A DNA stretch of 64,000 nt from positions 1 through 64,000 of the forward strand of contig SMMW01000620.1 of the NCBI GenBank assembly GCA_004794655.1, written 5' to 3'. The DNA is from Marisa cornuarietis. Taxonomy: Eukaryota > Mollusca > Gastropoda > Architaenioglossa > Ampullariidae. How positions within the stretch are numbered: the first letter of the stretch is position 1; every line of letters begins with the position of its first letter. A program made the translations under genes and the position numbers. Below, one piece after another: positions 31,748 through 42,616 of the stretch. The notes beneath the pieces are model-generated. The model saw only the letters and a program-made list of their open reading frames with translations. It was not told the origin of the DNA and did no database searches.

Positions 31748-32260
31748 AATATGGAGTTATGTGCCGTTGATGGATGTTTGTATGTAAAAAACAAATTGGT
31801 AACGTTTGAACTTTAGCGTTTGACGTCTTTTACAGGCCTGTAATGATGACAACGAGGGCCCATCGACGAGTCAAGAGGTATGCAAGCGAGTGAAAGCGAA
31901 TGAGCGTGGGCCTGTCCAGTTTGGACGATCAGGTATGCCAGCTGAATCCCAGACACTTAATCCCAGACACCTAATCCGCAGACACTTAATCCTCAAACTG
32001 AAATTTCAACTCAAAAATTTGAAGTGAATGAAAAATTTAATTCAAATTCAAATAATTATTTTCATGTAAACATCAAAATAAGTTTGACAATTAAAATAAT
32101 ACTTAACTTCAACATTTATAACATTCGTTAAAGTTCATGTGAGCTATTAAAGTCAATGTTCTTGAACAATATGATATGAAAAGTGTTGTTAATCAATATG
32201 ACAGGTATGCTAATAATCGGAGGTACAGAAGACGATCCATTGTCTCATATCGCTGTACAA
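31748..32260 (+). repeat. Continuation of duplicated block with exon-like stretch 31836-31877
   Basis: This resumes the block interrupted by the LINE (homologue of 21309-21480). Exon-like 31836-31877 has a ttttacag acceptor and a GAG/GTATGC donor and reads ACNDDNEGPSTSQE. It lies at the same place as 21392-21445 but the sequence differs. 31940-32260 is AT-rich with a tandem cttaatcc.cagacac motif (31951-31990) and no gene. Confidence 0.35.
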
Positions 32261-32262
32261 AG

Positions 32263-32268
32263 TTGCTA

Positions 32269-32303
<35 letters not shown>

Positions 32304-32365
32304 TTTCTATAGCAACTTTCTCCACCATATTATGAACTCAAAGTGCTTTACACAAAGAACACCAC
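32263..32365 (-). mobile_element. LINE/SINE 3'-end-like tail
   Basis: taataataataa run followed by tttctatagcaactttctcc and ctcaaagtgctttacacaaa, like the tail at 19424. The remaining 32366-32860 shows nothing recognisable. Confidence 0.4.
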
Positions 32366-32869
32366 ACATACATGATAAATGCTAGCGGCGTACAGTCGTC
32401 AATTCTGGAATCGAGGACGTATGAGGACAAGTGTGTTCCAATTTTTCAGTCTGATCATGATAACTTACACATTGAACACATCGCTATTATTTTCTAATGA
32501 GGCCACCCACCAATGACATGGATGTGCTTACAGTTGCATGGGTTAGTTTTAGAATCATTGAAACATAGATGAATTCTTGTAGTAAGATCATCAGGTTAGT
32601 TTTACAATCACCATAAAAGCCAGATTCTGTTCAAGAATTTCTGGATTAAACCACAGGAGGCAATCAACAGTCTGTTCACTGGCGCCAGTCGTAACGATTG
32701 TGGAGAGAGAGTTGTGGATGCCAGTGAGACACGCCCCTAATTCTAATGGCCAATGCAGCCTACTTCCTCTTTGGACGTTTCTCTCTCCCGGCGCATGACT
32801 GTAGAACAGAAGCCGTGTAGCTGACAATCTTTACCCACATACGCACCCCGTTCTTGCATAAAGGGCATC

Positions 32870-33480
32870 AGTAGTGGTGGTATTTTTTAATACGTGTGGC
32901 TATACATTATCTGGCAGGCCATGTATCCTCACAGAATATCATCGTGAATATTGTTCCAGACTGTTTATCTCCTCTTTCTGCTCTTTTGTGAGTGAGGTTA
33001 GACAAGTGATTTCTTCTTTCATTTCTTTCATTTGCATTTGAAGAGCTTCTATTATTCTTTTTAAATCATCATTTTTTTTTAGATTGAAGATAGTGCTCGT
33101 TAATAACTCAATTTTGTTATCAATATGTTTTGTCAGTGAGCGACGTCCATCTTCTACTTGCTTCCTCACAACCTTAGTAGTTCTTTGTAGATTTTCCAGT
33201 CGGTCTGCTATCTCACTGTTTGTAATGTTAACAGACGGAAAACTTGGGTTAGGAGGGTTTTTCGGTCATGCGATTGAGATTGACATGTTTGACTGATGTA
33301 ACTGTCTCCCTTCTATCGTTGTCGTCTCTTTCTCACTTCCAATTCTCTATTTAGTCTTTCGTGCAGTCCAAAAGCTTAAAGAAGAGGAGTAACAAACACC
33401 ACAGTGTAACACCACACTGCTCAGCCGCCCTCGGCTGAGGTGATAACAATTCGCCAATTTAACTACCTTGCCACAGTTTG
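32870..33480 (-). pseudogene. LINE ORF1 coiled-coil fragment (copy 2)
   Basis: A second copy of 22850-23480. The minus-strand ORF 33169-32939 (MRKQVEDGRRSLTKHIDNKI, LKRIIEALQMQMKEMKEE, EEINSLEQYSR) is uninterrupted over the point where copy 1 is frameshifted. Upstream it continues as SEIADRLENLQRTTKV in the same family. Only the ORF1 coiled coil is present. Confidence 0.6.
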
Positions 33481-33970
33481 ACTATAACTAAGTGTTTAAG
33501 CTTTTATTTAAATTTTATCTGACCATCAATCGAGTGAGAGTTCTTTTTGCAGAAGATTTCATGAAGACCACAGTAGCAATGTTTAACAAGCCTCCAGCGA
33601 GAACAGATCCCATAGGGCAAATATACGTTTTTAATTTCCTTAAGCGTTTTTAAGTATAAAACATATGAAACTACTTCTCATCATTTGAAAACATTCTGCG
33701 TAAAGATATTAAAACCACATTCGAAAGGTTTTTTTGTTTTTTGTTTACTAGTTAATTGAATAAGACCACGTACTGGCGACAGCCACTGTCACGCACATGG
33801 CAGCCACAATGACCCAGACCTTCATGTTTCCCTTCTAAAACAACGATCTAGATTCGAAGGCTTCCTCAGAAGAGCTCAGAATTCACGATGAAAGACAAAG
33901 AAAATTCGGATATCTTTTGTGGTTTATAACTCAGCTAGTGTCTTGTGGGCTGTAATGAAACATCCGATCA
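33480..33970. repeat. Second copy of block 25935-26540
   Basis: Contains the exon-like plus-strand stretch (acceptor tttttgcag at 33545-33553, then EDFMKTTVAMFNKPPART) and the MKVW exon on the minus strand. The region between (58200-58600 in the third copy) is deleted here. Confidence 0.6.
33774..33825 (-). CDS. Signal-peptide exon (second MKVW paralogue)
   Basis: A 52-nt exon encoding MKVWVIVAAMCVTVAVA with an A/GTACGT phase-1 donor, nearly identical to 26398-26449. A TATAAA-containing stretch (gttataaacc) lies roughly 100 bp upstream. No second exon recognised. Confidence 0.4.
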
Positions 33971-34033
33971 GATCACGGACGTGTATACGATCAATCATAT
34001 CTCAGTCAAAGGGAGGTCACTGCTAATAGTTGA

Positions 34034-35358
34034 TCAGTCAGTCAGTCAGTCAGTCAGTCAGTCAGTCCCTTGACTGGCACCTGGCATTTGGGGGAGCACA
34101 TGAATAGACGCGGCAGCTGACGGCCAGCCACTCTTGCCTATTTTGGGCGATAGTTAGCAGGTCCTGTACAGGACGACCAGTCCAGTCTAAGAACTGGCTT
34201 ACGAATGTCATTCTCTGGCCACCGCGGCGCCGGCCATCCTCCAAGGTGTCTTGAAGGATAGTCTTCGACAAGGTGTCGTGCCGGGGCATATGGCCAAAGA
34301 AGACCAGCTGACGTCGCTTGACTTAATAGTAGAGGTTCCTGGTGTCCTACGAGTGTGGCAATCTTGTTTCTCACAATGTCGTTGGTTTTATGTTGTTTGT
34401 ATGAGATCCGGAGCAGTCTCCTCAGGCACTTTAATTGTTCTCGAATGCCTGGATTCTCCTTTCCGTTTCGGCGAGCAGAGTCCACGTTTCGCATCCGTAG
34501 AGCAGGATCGGCACTACCAGGGATTTGTACAGGTTGTATGTAATAGGACGTACATACACTTACCTTGCATACACACGACGCATATTACACACATAACCAC
34601 GCTCGACGAGCCCCCAGTAGGTGGGGATGAAGGTGAAGAGATTTCTGGTTGATTTATGGACGATGAAGAACTCGCTGCTCTCTCTTTTCTAACTGGCCAT
34701 GGAACCGTCTCGTTTCTTCTTCTTTTTACGTCATTATTTCCCAAAATTACGACAAACGAATGACGCACACAAGACGTCAAACCTAAGACACCATTCACAC
34801 ACAAACAATACAAGACCTACCCCTAACCTATTACATTGTACTTGGTAGTGAACCTTATCTTGTGGCTATGTCAGATCCTATCTAGCTTAGCCATTGCTGC
34901 TGTTGCTGTTGCGATCCTGATGCGGATATCTAGCGTGGAGCTGCCATCCTTGGAGAGGGTGGCTCCCAAGTATTTGAAGCTACTTTTTCGTTGCCATTGA
35001 TCATAACTTTGCTCTTTTCGGTGCTGATCTATTCCATATACATTTGAGCTTTCTACTCGTTGAGCTGTTAGACAACACTTCAACAATTTGGACAATGCCT
35101 TCTTCGATATTGAATTTCCGCATCACATGCCAAAGCCCTTCATGCCAGACTCTGTCAAATGCCTTTTTAAAGTCAATGAAGTTGTGGTAAAGGTCCCGCT
35201 GATGCTGAAGATGCTTTTCTATAAGAAGACGACAGTTGAAGATCTGCTGAAGATCTACGTGGTCTGAAGCCAGCCTGTTCTTCTGTGGCGGTTGTGTATG
35301 ACCTTCAGCATGACTTTGCTTGGGTGACTGGAAAGGCTTATGGTTCGTAGTTCTATAG
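34034..35358 (-). mobile_element. RTE-1 LINE, 5'-truncated, split by a solo LTR
   Basis: On the minus strand the 3' tail is (CTGA)n at 34034-34066, preceded by the pol C-terminus and RT thumb in several frames (SSFKYLGATLSKDGSSTLDI, RLLRISYKQHKTNDIVRNKI) up to an RT fragment broken off at 35358. A 297-bp solo LTR lies at 34539-34835. Its 5' junction (ggtt.cgtagttctatag) is the same as that of the copy at 58683-59909, so both descend from one insertion. Many indels. Confidence 0.8.
34539..34835. mobile_element. Solo LTR, 297 bp, 5-bp TSD
   Basis: It begins TGTAATAGG and ends CCTATTACA (inverted), with a perfect 5-bp direct repeat ttgta on each side (34534-34538, 34836-34840). The empty site acaggttgtacttgg is present at 59162 in the sister RTE-1 copy. 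TG…CA ends plus a 5-bp TSD fit an LTR retrotransposon; without internal sequence the family and orientation are unknown. Confidence 0.8.
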
Positions 35359-35720
35359 TATACTTGATATTGCTCTTGGAAGAGTTACTTCTCGTCTGAG
35401 GCTCTGAAGCCACCGTTAACAACATGTCAAAGCGGTAGCAAAAGTTCCTGAACCAAACAGATTTACTAGATATTTTGACAATGTTTTTGAGACATAGTTT
35501 GGTTGTTAAAGCACATTCCTTATCTGGCAATGGTTCCGTATCTCGACGACGATATCACTCAAAAGTTCGTTTGAGATAACCCTTATTTAGCATTTTCCTT
35601 AATTGTGTTAAAACACTGGATATGGTGAAGTAGTTATTCTCACGTGACATGTGTCTTACTGAAGATAGACTGTTTCATAAAGGAGATTACAAAATAAATT
35701 ACAGTTCCGGAAAGTTGTCA
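35359..35720. repeat. Duplicated block without the hAT (empty-site copy)
   Basis: It continues ctatag/tatacttgatattgctc directly from the RTE-1 fragment, where the 59.9 kb copy has the hAT, and includes a short internal deletion at about 35493. Non-coding. 35720-36056 is AT-rich and featureless. Confidence 0.65.
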
Positions 35721-36056
35721 ATAATGTCTTTCAGAGTCTTTTGTAAGTTAATACTGTATAGCTTGCTGGAAAATAGCTTTTTTTTAATCCCAGGACAGCA
35801 ACAAAGAAAATGCTTACACAGGTAATCTAAAATATTACCAAAATGCTATAATGAATATTTTTATGTTACCTTTCAAAAATGGTTACAGTATAAATAGAAT
35901 CAGTTAGATCGGAAACTAAATTTGTCTTTTTTATTAATTAAATCACATCATCAATCAGACAGTCAAGGTTTTTCATCTAGTGAGATCTGCATATTGTCTT
36001 TTGAGCGATTCGAAATTATTACGAATTCTTGGCAGTGAATCTAATCGCACAGGATA

Positions 36057-36161
36057 CATCAAATTTTGCAATGACTGTGTTGGATAGATAGCTCACATGG
36101 AAATAGTAATCAAATTTTGCAATGACTGTTTTGGATAGATAGCTCAAATGGAAATAGTAAT
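36057..36161 (+). repeat. Tandem duplication of a 53-bp unit
   Basis: atcaaattttgcaatgactg…gctca.atggaaatagta occurs twice in a row with two or three differences, just before the L2 tail and the outer transposon end. Confidence 0.85.
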
Positions 36162-36374
36162 AATGAAGATTTATATACAGGGTTTGCAGGGTCCTTACCT
36201 ATCCTTACAAGTCCTTACGTAGAGATTTTTTGCCGTAAAGCCTTATAAGTCCTTATATTTGCCATGCGGTCCTTACAAATCCTCAAACACGTCCTTACAT
36301 TTTCTCTCTGACCCTTACAAGTCCTTACGTCGATATAATATTACCACAAATTTATTTTTCATGCCTCTTACAAT

Positions 36375-38785
36375 CAGGGCCGGTTCTACTTATTAGGTAA
36401 ACTAGGCAGTTGCCTAGGGCGCAGACTGAAGGGGAGCGGAAAAAATGGCCTACTCTTTTTTTTTAAGATGAATAATTTTAGGGAAAAATATCATTTTCAC
36501 AGGACACCTTTCCTCTGCTTGTACACTGACCACCACGCTAGTTTCTCAGTACATGTATTACAGGAAAACCCCATTATCCCAGGGTGTGCTTGCAGTGACC
36601 AGCTAACCAGCAGGGAAGTAGAGGGCAGATGGGGCGTCAGAGGGGCGGTGAAGGACAATGAGAGGGGCGGCGTTGGTGGATGGCAAAGGGGGTGGTGGCA
36701 TAGTCATGGAGTGGGGTGGGGTGCAAAAATGGCCTGCTTTTGTTTTTAAGTGATAAAAAGTGTTAGGGAAAAAGATCATTTTCACAGAATGACAATAGCA
36801 GGACGCCTTTCCTCTGCTTGTAGGTTGACTTCACCACGCGAGTTTCTCAGTTCATGTATTACAGGAAAATCCCATCATTACAGGGCGCACTTGAAGTGAC
36901 CAGCTAACCAGCAGGGAAGAAGAGGGCGGAGGGGGTGGAGGTTAGACAGCAGAGGAATAGGAGAGGGATGGGTTGGTGGATGGGGCCTGATCAGGGCAGA
37001 CCTTTACAATGGATGGGACCATATTCCACTAATACCAACCTCACCTTTCTCTCTTCTTCCCTACTTTGAAAGACGTTCCACACTTATGCTTTGAAAACAC
37101 TGCAGCTGAGATCAGGGACAACAACACTGACTTGAGTTTGCTACGCGAGTTTCTTTTTGGTTATGACAACTGTTTTATGTTCAATATTTTTTACACTTAC
37201 GAACTTTAAACCCAAAGGAACTTTGCTAATGTCACGATCGCGTTCTTAGTTAATAAGAGTATTAAAGTCTGTAGCAGAAAAACATCAAGGTAGAGTCATT
37301 TGAAGTTTATAGCATATCTATTTTTATTGTCAAATTTCAGATCAATTTATTTAATTCACTGTCACGAACCTGTTTTCTCCTTAGTGCTGTAAACAGCGGC
37401 GACACTGACGGCCTATAGTCTTGTACTTACTGTTGTGACTCATGGTCGTGAATATTTAACTTTCTTATTAATCATTAAATTTCGGTTCGATTGCATGGTG
37501 TATTACGCTTAATTTTGTTGTCAAATTGTAATGTTTGTTTGTTTTCATTATCTAAGAGTGCGTCTGTCTATCTACAGTTTGAACCGATAGCTTGTTGTTA
37601 TGCTCCATTGACAGAATATTTGAAATTGGTTATTAAGTGATAATGCGTACTAAGACCTATAGTCTACATACCTCTCTTGTTTTCAACAAACCCTATGCTG
37701 GACACCACGCAGTGTTGATCATTGGACTGTGTCTGGGCAGCTGCTTTGACACCATGATTTACAACTTTGTATTGTTAGCGTCTAGACCACTCTCCCTTGA
37801 CGGACCTCGTACTGCCCCGCCCACCTGTCAGTTTGACTTTGGATGAGAACGTGATAGTTTCGATCAGGGTGGTCTAGATGCTAGAAGCTGTGATAGCTTA
37901 AGTTTTAGACCATACAGCAAAATAAGACCAGAGCAAGGTGCTACAGATTTCGTGTCTCCATCAGTGTGCAGTCAGTCGTCACTCCATAAAACCTTTTACA
38001 AGTGTTTGAAATCCCCCTACTCATGAGTGTAGGTCTGATTTGGTAGGCATGCATGTATCCATGTATGTATGATGCACACCTGACATTGAAAAACAGACGT
38101 AGTTTTTCTTGACTAAAAGTAGTTCTTATTTATGTTATTAATCAAATTTGAGAGCAAATTCTCGAAAAAGATTTAATTTTAATAAGCCATTCTTTGACAC
38201 TTCTGGGTTCTAAGACTTCTGGTCATAAAGAGTTCTTGTAGAAAACCACTTTTCCACTATTTTCAAGCAGCAAACATGTAGTCAGTGCGATTTTACTTGT
38301 TACTTCGTCTGTAAGATGAAAGGGGAGAGAACGATTGAAAGCACTTGCTGAGGTGCCAGGTGGAAAGGCCCAAAGGGTAGCGATAAATCTATCACAGTTA
38401 ATGACCAGTCGGATCAGATCAGAAGACTGGACAAAGAAGGTGGTGCGATGTTACTTGATAGTTGTCCGTGAGATGAGAAGGAGAGAGGAGAGAAAGACTG
38501 ATAGGACCTAAGTGGGGTGGCTTAGTGGAGAAGGGTAGAGATAAATCTCTACAAAGGGTTGCGATAGTGGTGGTACAACTTTTTGCAAAACGTTTCATTT
38601 CATTACAGCCTTGTGGTCTTTAATGTAAGTCTAGGATAGTTGTTTAAAATTTCAGTTAAGAAAACAGAGTTAAGCCTAAACGTGTATATATATATATATT
38701 TGATAACTGATTCATTTTTGGAGGGGGAAGGGGGGGCAGTATTTGTCTTTCGCCTAGGGTGCAACACAGCCTTGCGCCGGCCCTG
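36375..38785. mobile_element. Nested hAT-like element with 8-bp TSD
   Basis: The left end CAGGGCCGGTTCTAC… and the right end, reverse complement CAGGGCCGGCGCAAG…, share 9 bp exactly, and both have a cctagggcg motif some 25-45 bp inside. Both are flanked by cttacaat (36367-36374; 38786-38793). No transposase ORF is recognisable. The interior has a tandem duplication (36437-36990). Its right part from 38007 equals positions 1-1353. Confidence 0.65.
36437..36990 (+). repeat. Two tandem copies of a ~300-bp sequence
   Basis: aaaaatggcct…ctt, tagggaaaaa.atcattttcac, cctttcctctgcttgta, catgtattacaggaaaa and gaccagctaaccagcaggga each occur twice (about 36437-36720 and 36725-36990), followed each time by G-rich sequence. 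Confidence 0.8.
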
Positions 38786-38984
38786 CTTACAATCCATAAA
38801 TTCAGTTTCGGAGTCGACTTCGGCGCAAAATGCAGACAATTCTTCGCCATTTTAGTTACATGGCTGCCAACTCTTGTTCGTGTCACCACGGACGTGTATA
38901 GGTGGAGTGCTGTCTGTCTGCCGAAACCAATTCTGAGCTTCTTGCGAAGTTCTCCGCTGTTAGTCTCGGCGAGCTTATTAAACA

Positions 38985-39299
38985 ATGAATGTGAATAAAC
39001 CGGAAGCTTTGTCGTCCAAAGCCTCGTTCTATGACTTCATTGAAAAAATAGCCTGCAAGCAGTCAAGTACTACAAGTTCGTGGTGTCACCGACTTATCGG
39101 TACGCGGGATTTTAGTCTTGACTATCAAAAAGATGCCAGGCAAGTGTTCTTTTCAGGAGCACTGGCTGAAGAAAAAAAAAATAAAGGCTGGCTGTTAAAG
39201 GACTTAAAAGATAAACATTGTGCACGATGTGCTGCGTGTGAAGTATCTGAATCTTTCGTGAAGGGGTGCAAGCATTTTGAGGAAGCACATGATAACTGA
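38985..39299 (+). CDS. Hypothetical ORF, 104 aa, Cys-containing C-terminus
   Basis: Longer version of 1555-1767. It starts MNVNKPEALSSKASFYDF, with KDARQVFFSGALAEEKK in the middle and CARCAACEVSESFVKGC near the end. No family recognised. A Gln/Pro/Ser-rich stretch and a GTAAGT donor-like site follow downstream (39370-39432), but in another frame. It lies inside the CAGGGTT-ended transposon, so a transposon-encoded protein is the best guess. Confidence 0.35.
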   Translation: MNVNKPEALSSKASFYDFIEKIACKQSSTTSSWCHRLIGTRDFSLDYQKDARQVFFSGALAEEKKNKGWLLKDLKDKHCARCAACEVSESFVKGCKHFEEAHDN

Positions 39300-40251
39300 T
39301 CGACGCAAAAAGTGTGTTGATTTCTTGAAGATACACGCATTTGTGTTACCGATTGCTTTCCCAATCAGGATCCGTCGCAGCCCCCTCAAAATCCGACAGC
39401 ACCGACCAGCTCTACAAGACTATCCAGTAAGTTGAAAATTATTTCTCTTTAGCGATTCATTTACTTAACTGTGTGCGTACTTAAGAGAAAGGCAAAACAG
39501 AAACAAAAATGTATCCATGACTGTGCTGCCGTTTTTGCTTGTGTCTATGACTCAGTACTGAGTTAAAAGTTTTTCGGAAGTTTAATATTTTACTTTTTAA
39601 AAAAAGGTTACAAACTTCAAAAATCACATCTTTGTTTCGAAATAACATAAGCACAAATGAGAAATTTTATTTCGAAGTGTTTTAACCCTTAAACTTTAAA
39701 GCTTAAAACTTGTTAAATTAAAACGTGCATAAAGTTTTACGTTTGTATTTTGACACGATTGTCCGCACTTTTAGCCCATCATTTATCTTATTGTAAAGCC
39801 GATAGTTTAAAGATCAGTAACAGCAAAGAATTATATTTAGAAAGTCTAGATTATATTTCTCACGCACTATAAATAGAGTGTTTGCAATCACCAGTCTTTA
39901 CTACAGAAAATTGATCTGATGACTGAAAATTTACTTTTGCCATCTGATCAGGAAAGATTAAGGCATTGATTCATTTATGTCAAAATAAAGAACCATTACT
40001 CATACGTCGTTATTTTTGTAAAACAAGACAAAACTGTTTGCTTATTATTCTATTTTATTTTATCAGCACATACATATTATTTTGTTCGATTTTAACATCA
40101 AAGCTAAATCAGTTCCCTCAGCATATCTTTCAGTCATGCTGCCATCTTTACTCTTAGTTTATTATTATTATCATGTCATTATTGCTTTTTGAAACTGCCT
40201 TTTATTCAGACAGAACGTGATCTTTTCAGCCACATAATTCAAAGCTTAATG

Positions 40252-40938
40252 AATTCTTTGAATAGGTTATGTGATGAGCAGCACAAGGCTGAAAGCAGAG
40301 ATCCTGTGGACTCTGAAGATGGTTGAATCCACTACAGCTTCAAATCTGCAGAAAAATCAGCTGATCTATTCCGCCTCGTGTTTTCTGATAGCATCAGAAT
40401 TTGAAATGGCTGAAACAAAAAGTATATACTTTATTATATTTGGTCTTGCTCCTCACTCTTCTAAACTGCTCCAGGACAGTGTGAAATTTACTTTTATTTG
40501 ATGAAGAAACAATAGCAGATAATTTTAGCCAGACTACACTAAAAGCATGCAGAGTAGTTCTTGACCACATTCACAGTGTTGGAGGTTTGGAAAATGTTGA
40601 CAACTGCAAACCACTGACAACTGCTAGAGCCTATGGGAGCTATAAAGTTACCTCTCTGAGCAGAAACAGCAGAAGGAAACAGAAGACAAGCAGATGCACA
40701 CAAAGAGACTAAGAGATGAGCTAGCAATACTCTGAGACTAAGAGATGAGCTAGCAATACTCTGAGACTGAAGACTACCTGCTGGAACTTGCTGACAGATG
40801 CAGTTTCCAGGCTCAAGAGCAAAACGTTTTTCACTCATTGAAAGATCCAATAATCTGCATTTGTTTGCTAAAGAGAAGGGTATTACAAAGATTCAGTCAG
40901 ACATTGCTAGATTAGAAAAAGAAATTATCAGGTGTTAA
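40252..40938 (+). pseudogene. Decayed coding sequence with coiled-coil-like tail (copy C)
   Basis: Paralogue of 2819-3484. It contains the same blocks around RLCDEQHKAESRD-type and LKACRVVLDHIHSVGG-type sequence, a tandemly repeated gactaagagatgagctagca (40709-40765), and the tail ITKIQSDIARLEKEI. Stops and frameshifts throughout. Confidence 0.3.
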
Positions 40939-41701
40939 ATTGTGTTACTAATGCTCATTGCTGTGCCTCATTCAGCTTGCACAACTCTGTAAGGGTATGC
41001 TGTGAAGTCATGGAATATTATTATGAAATTAACTGTTGTGCCTGGCAGTTTGGAGTCATTCTGTCTTTGGTTAAGCATTAGGAGCACACTCTTTTCATTC
41101 CTCCTCTGATCCTCCAGGTCTTTGCATTGCTTGTAGTAATCTTAATTTTTTTTTAAAATGGGACCACACATCTGGACTACACTAGTTGCCCCTCGATATT
41201 CACAAGAAACCCACTCTTCTTTTAAAAGGTCTTTGGAAACTTATCTCTTTCTTGAACCAGAGCCTTAATCTTCTAGTACTGTCCGTAGTATCTCTCTCTC
41301 TTTGTGTGTGTATGAGAGAGAGAGAGAGAGATGAACTGACTTTTGTATTACAATAAAGGATGCCTTTCAGCTTTTGCAATTATTATTACTTACATTTATA
41401 GGAAACTTGGAACATTAACAGTGTACGTCATCAGTGCGTTAAAGTGATCTAAATATGGCAGATTATCTAAATATGGAAGATAGGCATCAAATTAACTCTA
41501 TGATTATTACTAGAATAGAAATGTTTCAAACCATAGAGAAGACCAATGATTAATTCTTAAATAATAACTCTTTCCAACCGTACATGAGAAAAACTTAAGC
41601 ATTGGTGACCGTCACTTAGGTCCTTACAAATTCATGAAAGGTCCTTACAAGGTCCTTATAAGGTCCTTATTTGGCTCCATCACTGATCCCTGGGAACCCT
41701 G

Positions 41702-42040
41702 TATATACCGCATATTCACGCTCATAGAGAGGATGCTCTTAGCGCTTAAAACGGGGAAGAGACATGGACTAAATTTTTACTGTATAATTTGTATTATATA
41801 AATGGATAGAATACGAGGGACGGAAGAATAAACGACAGTACTGATGACAAACAGAAAACAAAGATAGAAAACACAAAAGGCACAAAGAGACAAGAACAGA
41901 GAATATATTGATTCTGCAGAGAAAGATGGATAGACAAGTAGCAAGAGCGGAAGGGGGAGGGTAAGAAGGACGAGCATTGTGTAGGCTATTGTTAGGAGTA
42001 ATGATCAAGGAAGAGGTGTGTTTTCAGTGCAGATTTGAAG
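41702..42040 (-). mobile_element. L2-like LINE 3' fragment (copy C)
   Basis: Same as 4235-4571: 3' UTR and end of pol of the L2-like family at 49568-51404, interrupted at its 3' terminus by the outer transposon. Its last bases lie at about 36160-36177. Confidence 0.7.
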
Positions 42041-42616
42041 GAAATCTGTCTTAATTACAGAAGAAAAAAAGAGAATATAATTGTATATACTTATTCTTTA
42101 TGAAAAATAGAGAGGAGTTTAATCTTTACATCGTTACAAGGTTGAACAGGTTACATTATTTATAATTAATGTGAATGTTATATAATAAGTTAGATGTGAT
42201 ACATATGCCATATACACATTTGTCTCAAGACTGACTTTTCAAAACTACAATGTAATTAAAATGAAAAATATGTTGTTAATCCTAAAGAGGCGACATCAAA
42301 ATGAGATCGACAATAACATCCCTTCACCAGTCTGATTACATGTTACACTACAAGTGGCGTAGGAAAATGCTCCGCTTTGTGGAGTGGGGGGGGGTGCCGA
42401 GCTAAGGCAAACTCCATGCTAACAGTCAACGACATTCACATTCTTGCCTCTAACGCCAATGCTCACACAGCAGCTCACAAAAATGGATTCCCCAATCATA
42501 ATGTTTGATCACTATCGTTATTGATTTATTTATTAGATTTTCAATGACATTGTTACTTTTCGAGTGAAGAGGTGAAGGGGATTGTCGATATTTAGCAACC
42601 ATGACTGAATTTTATT

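Larger units (their letters stand above)
36178..41701. mobile_element. Complete outer DNA transposon with nested hAT (copy C)
   Basis: The left end CAGGGTTTGCAGGG (36178) and right end, reverse complement CAGGGTTCCCAGGGAT (41701), form an imperfect inverted repeat, each followed outward by tatata. Outside, aataatgaagatt (36160) and ccgcatattcac (41708) rejoin into an L2 3' end, showing that this is one insertion 5.5 kb long. About 2.4 kb of it is a nested hAT-like element (36375-38785). Subterminal tccttacaag units occur at both ends. It carries the ORF 38985-39299 and the decayed sequence 40252-40938. Superfamily not identified. Confidence 0.6.

Noticed and set aside
36468..36749. Plus-strand ORF with Gly/Trp-rich end
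   Set aside because: G-rich tandem sequence inside a DNA transposon; the second tandem copy is not open in the same frame.
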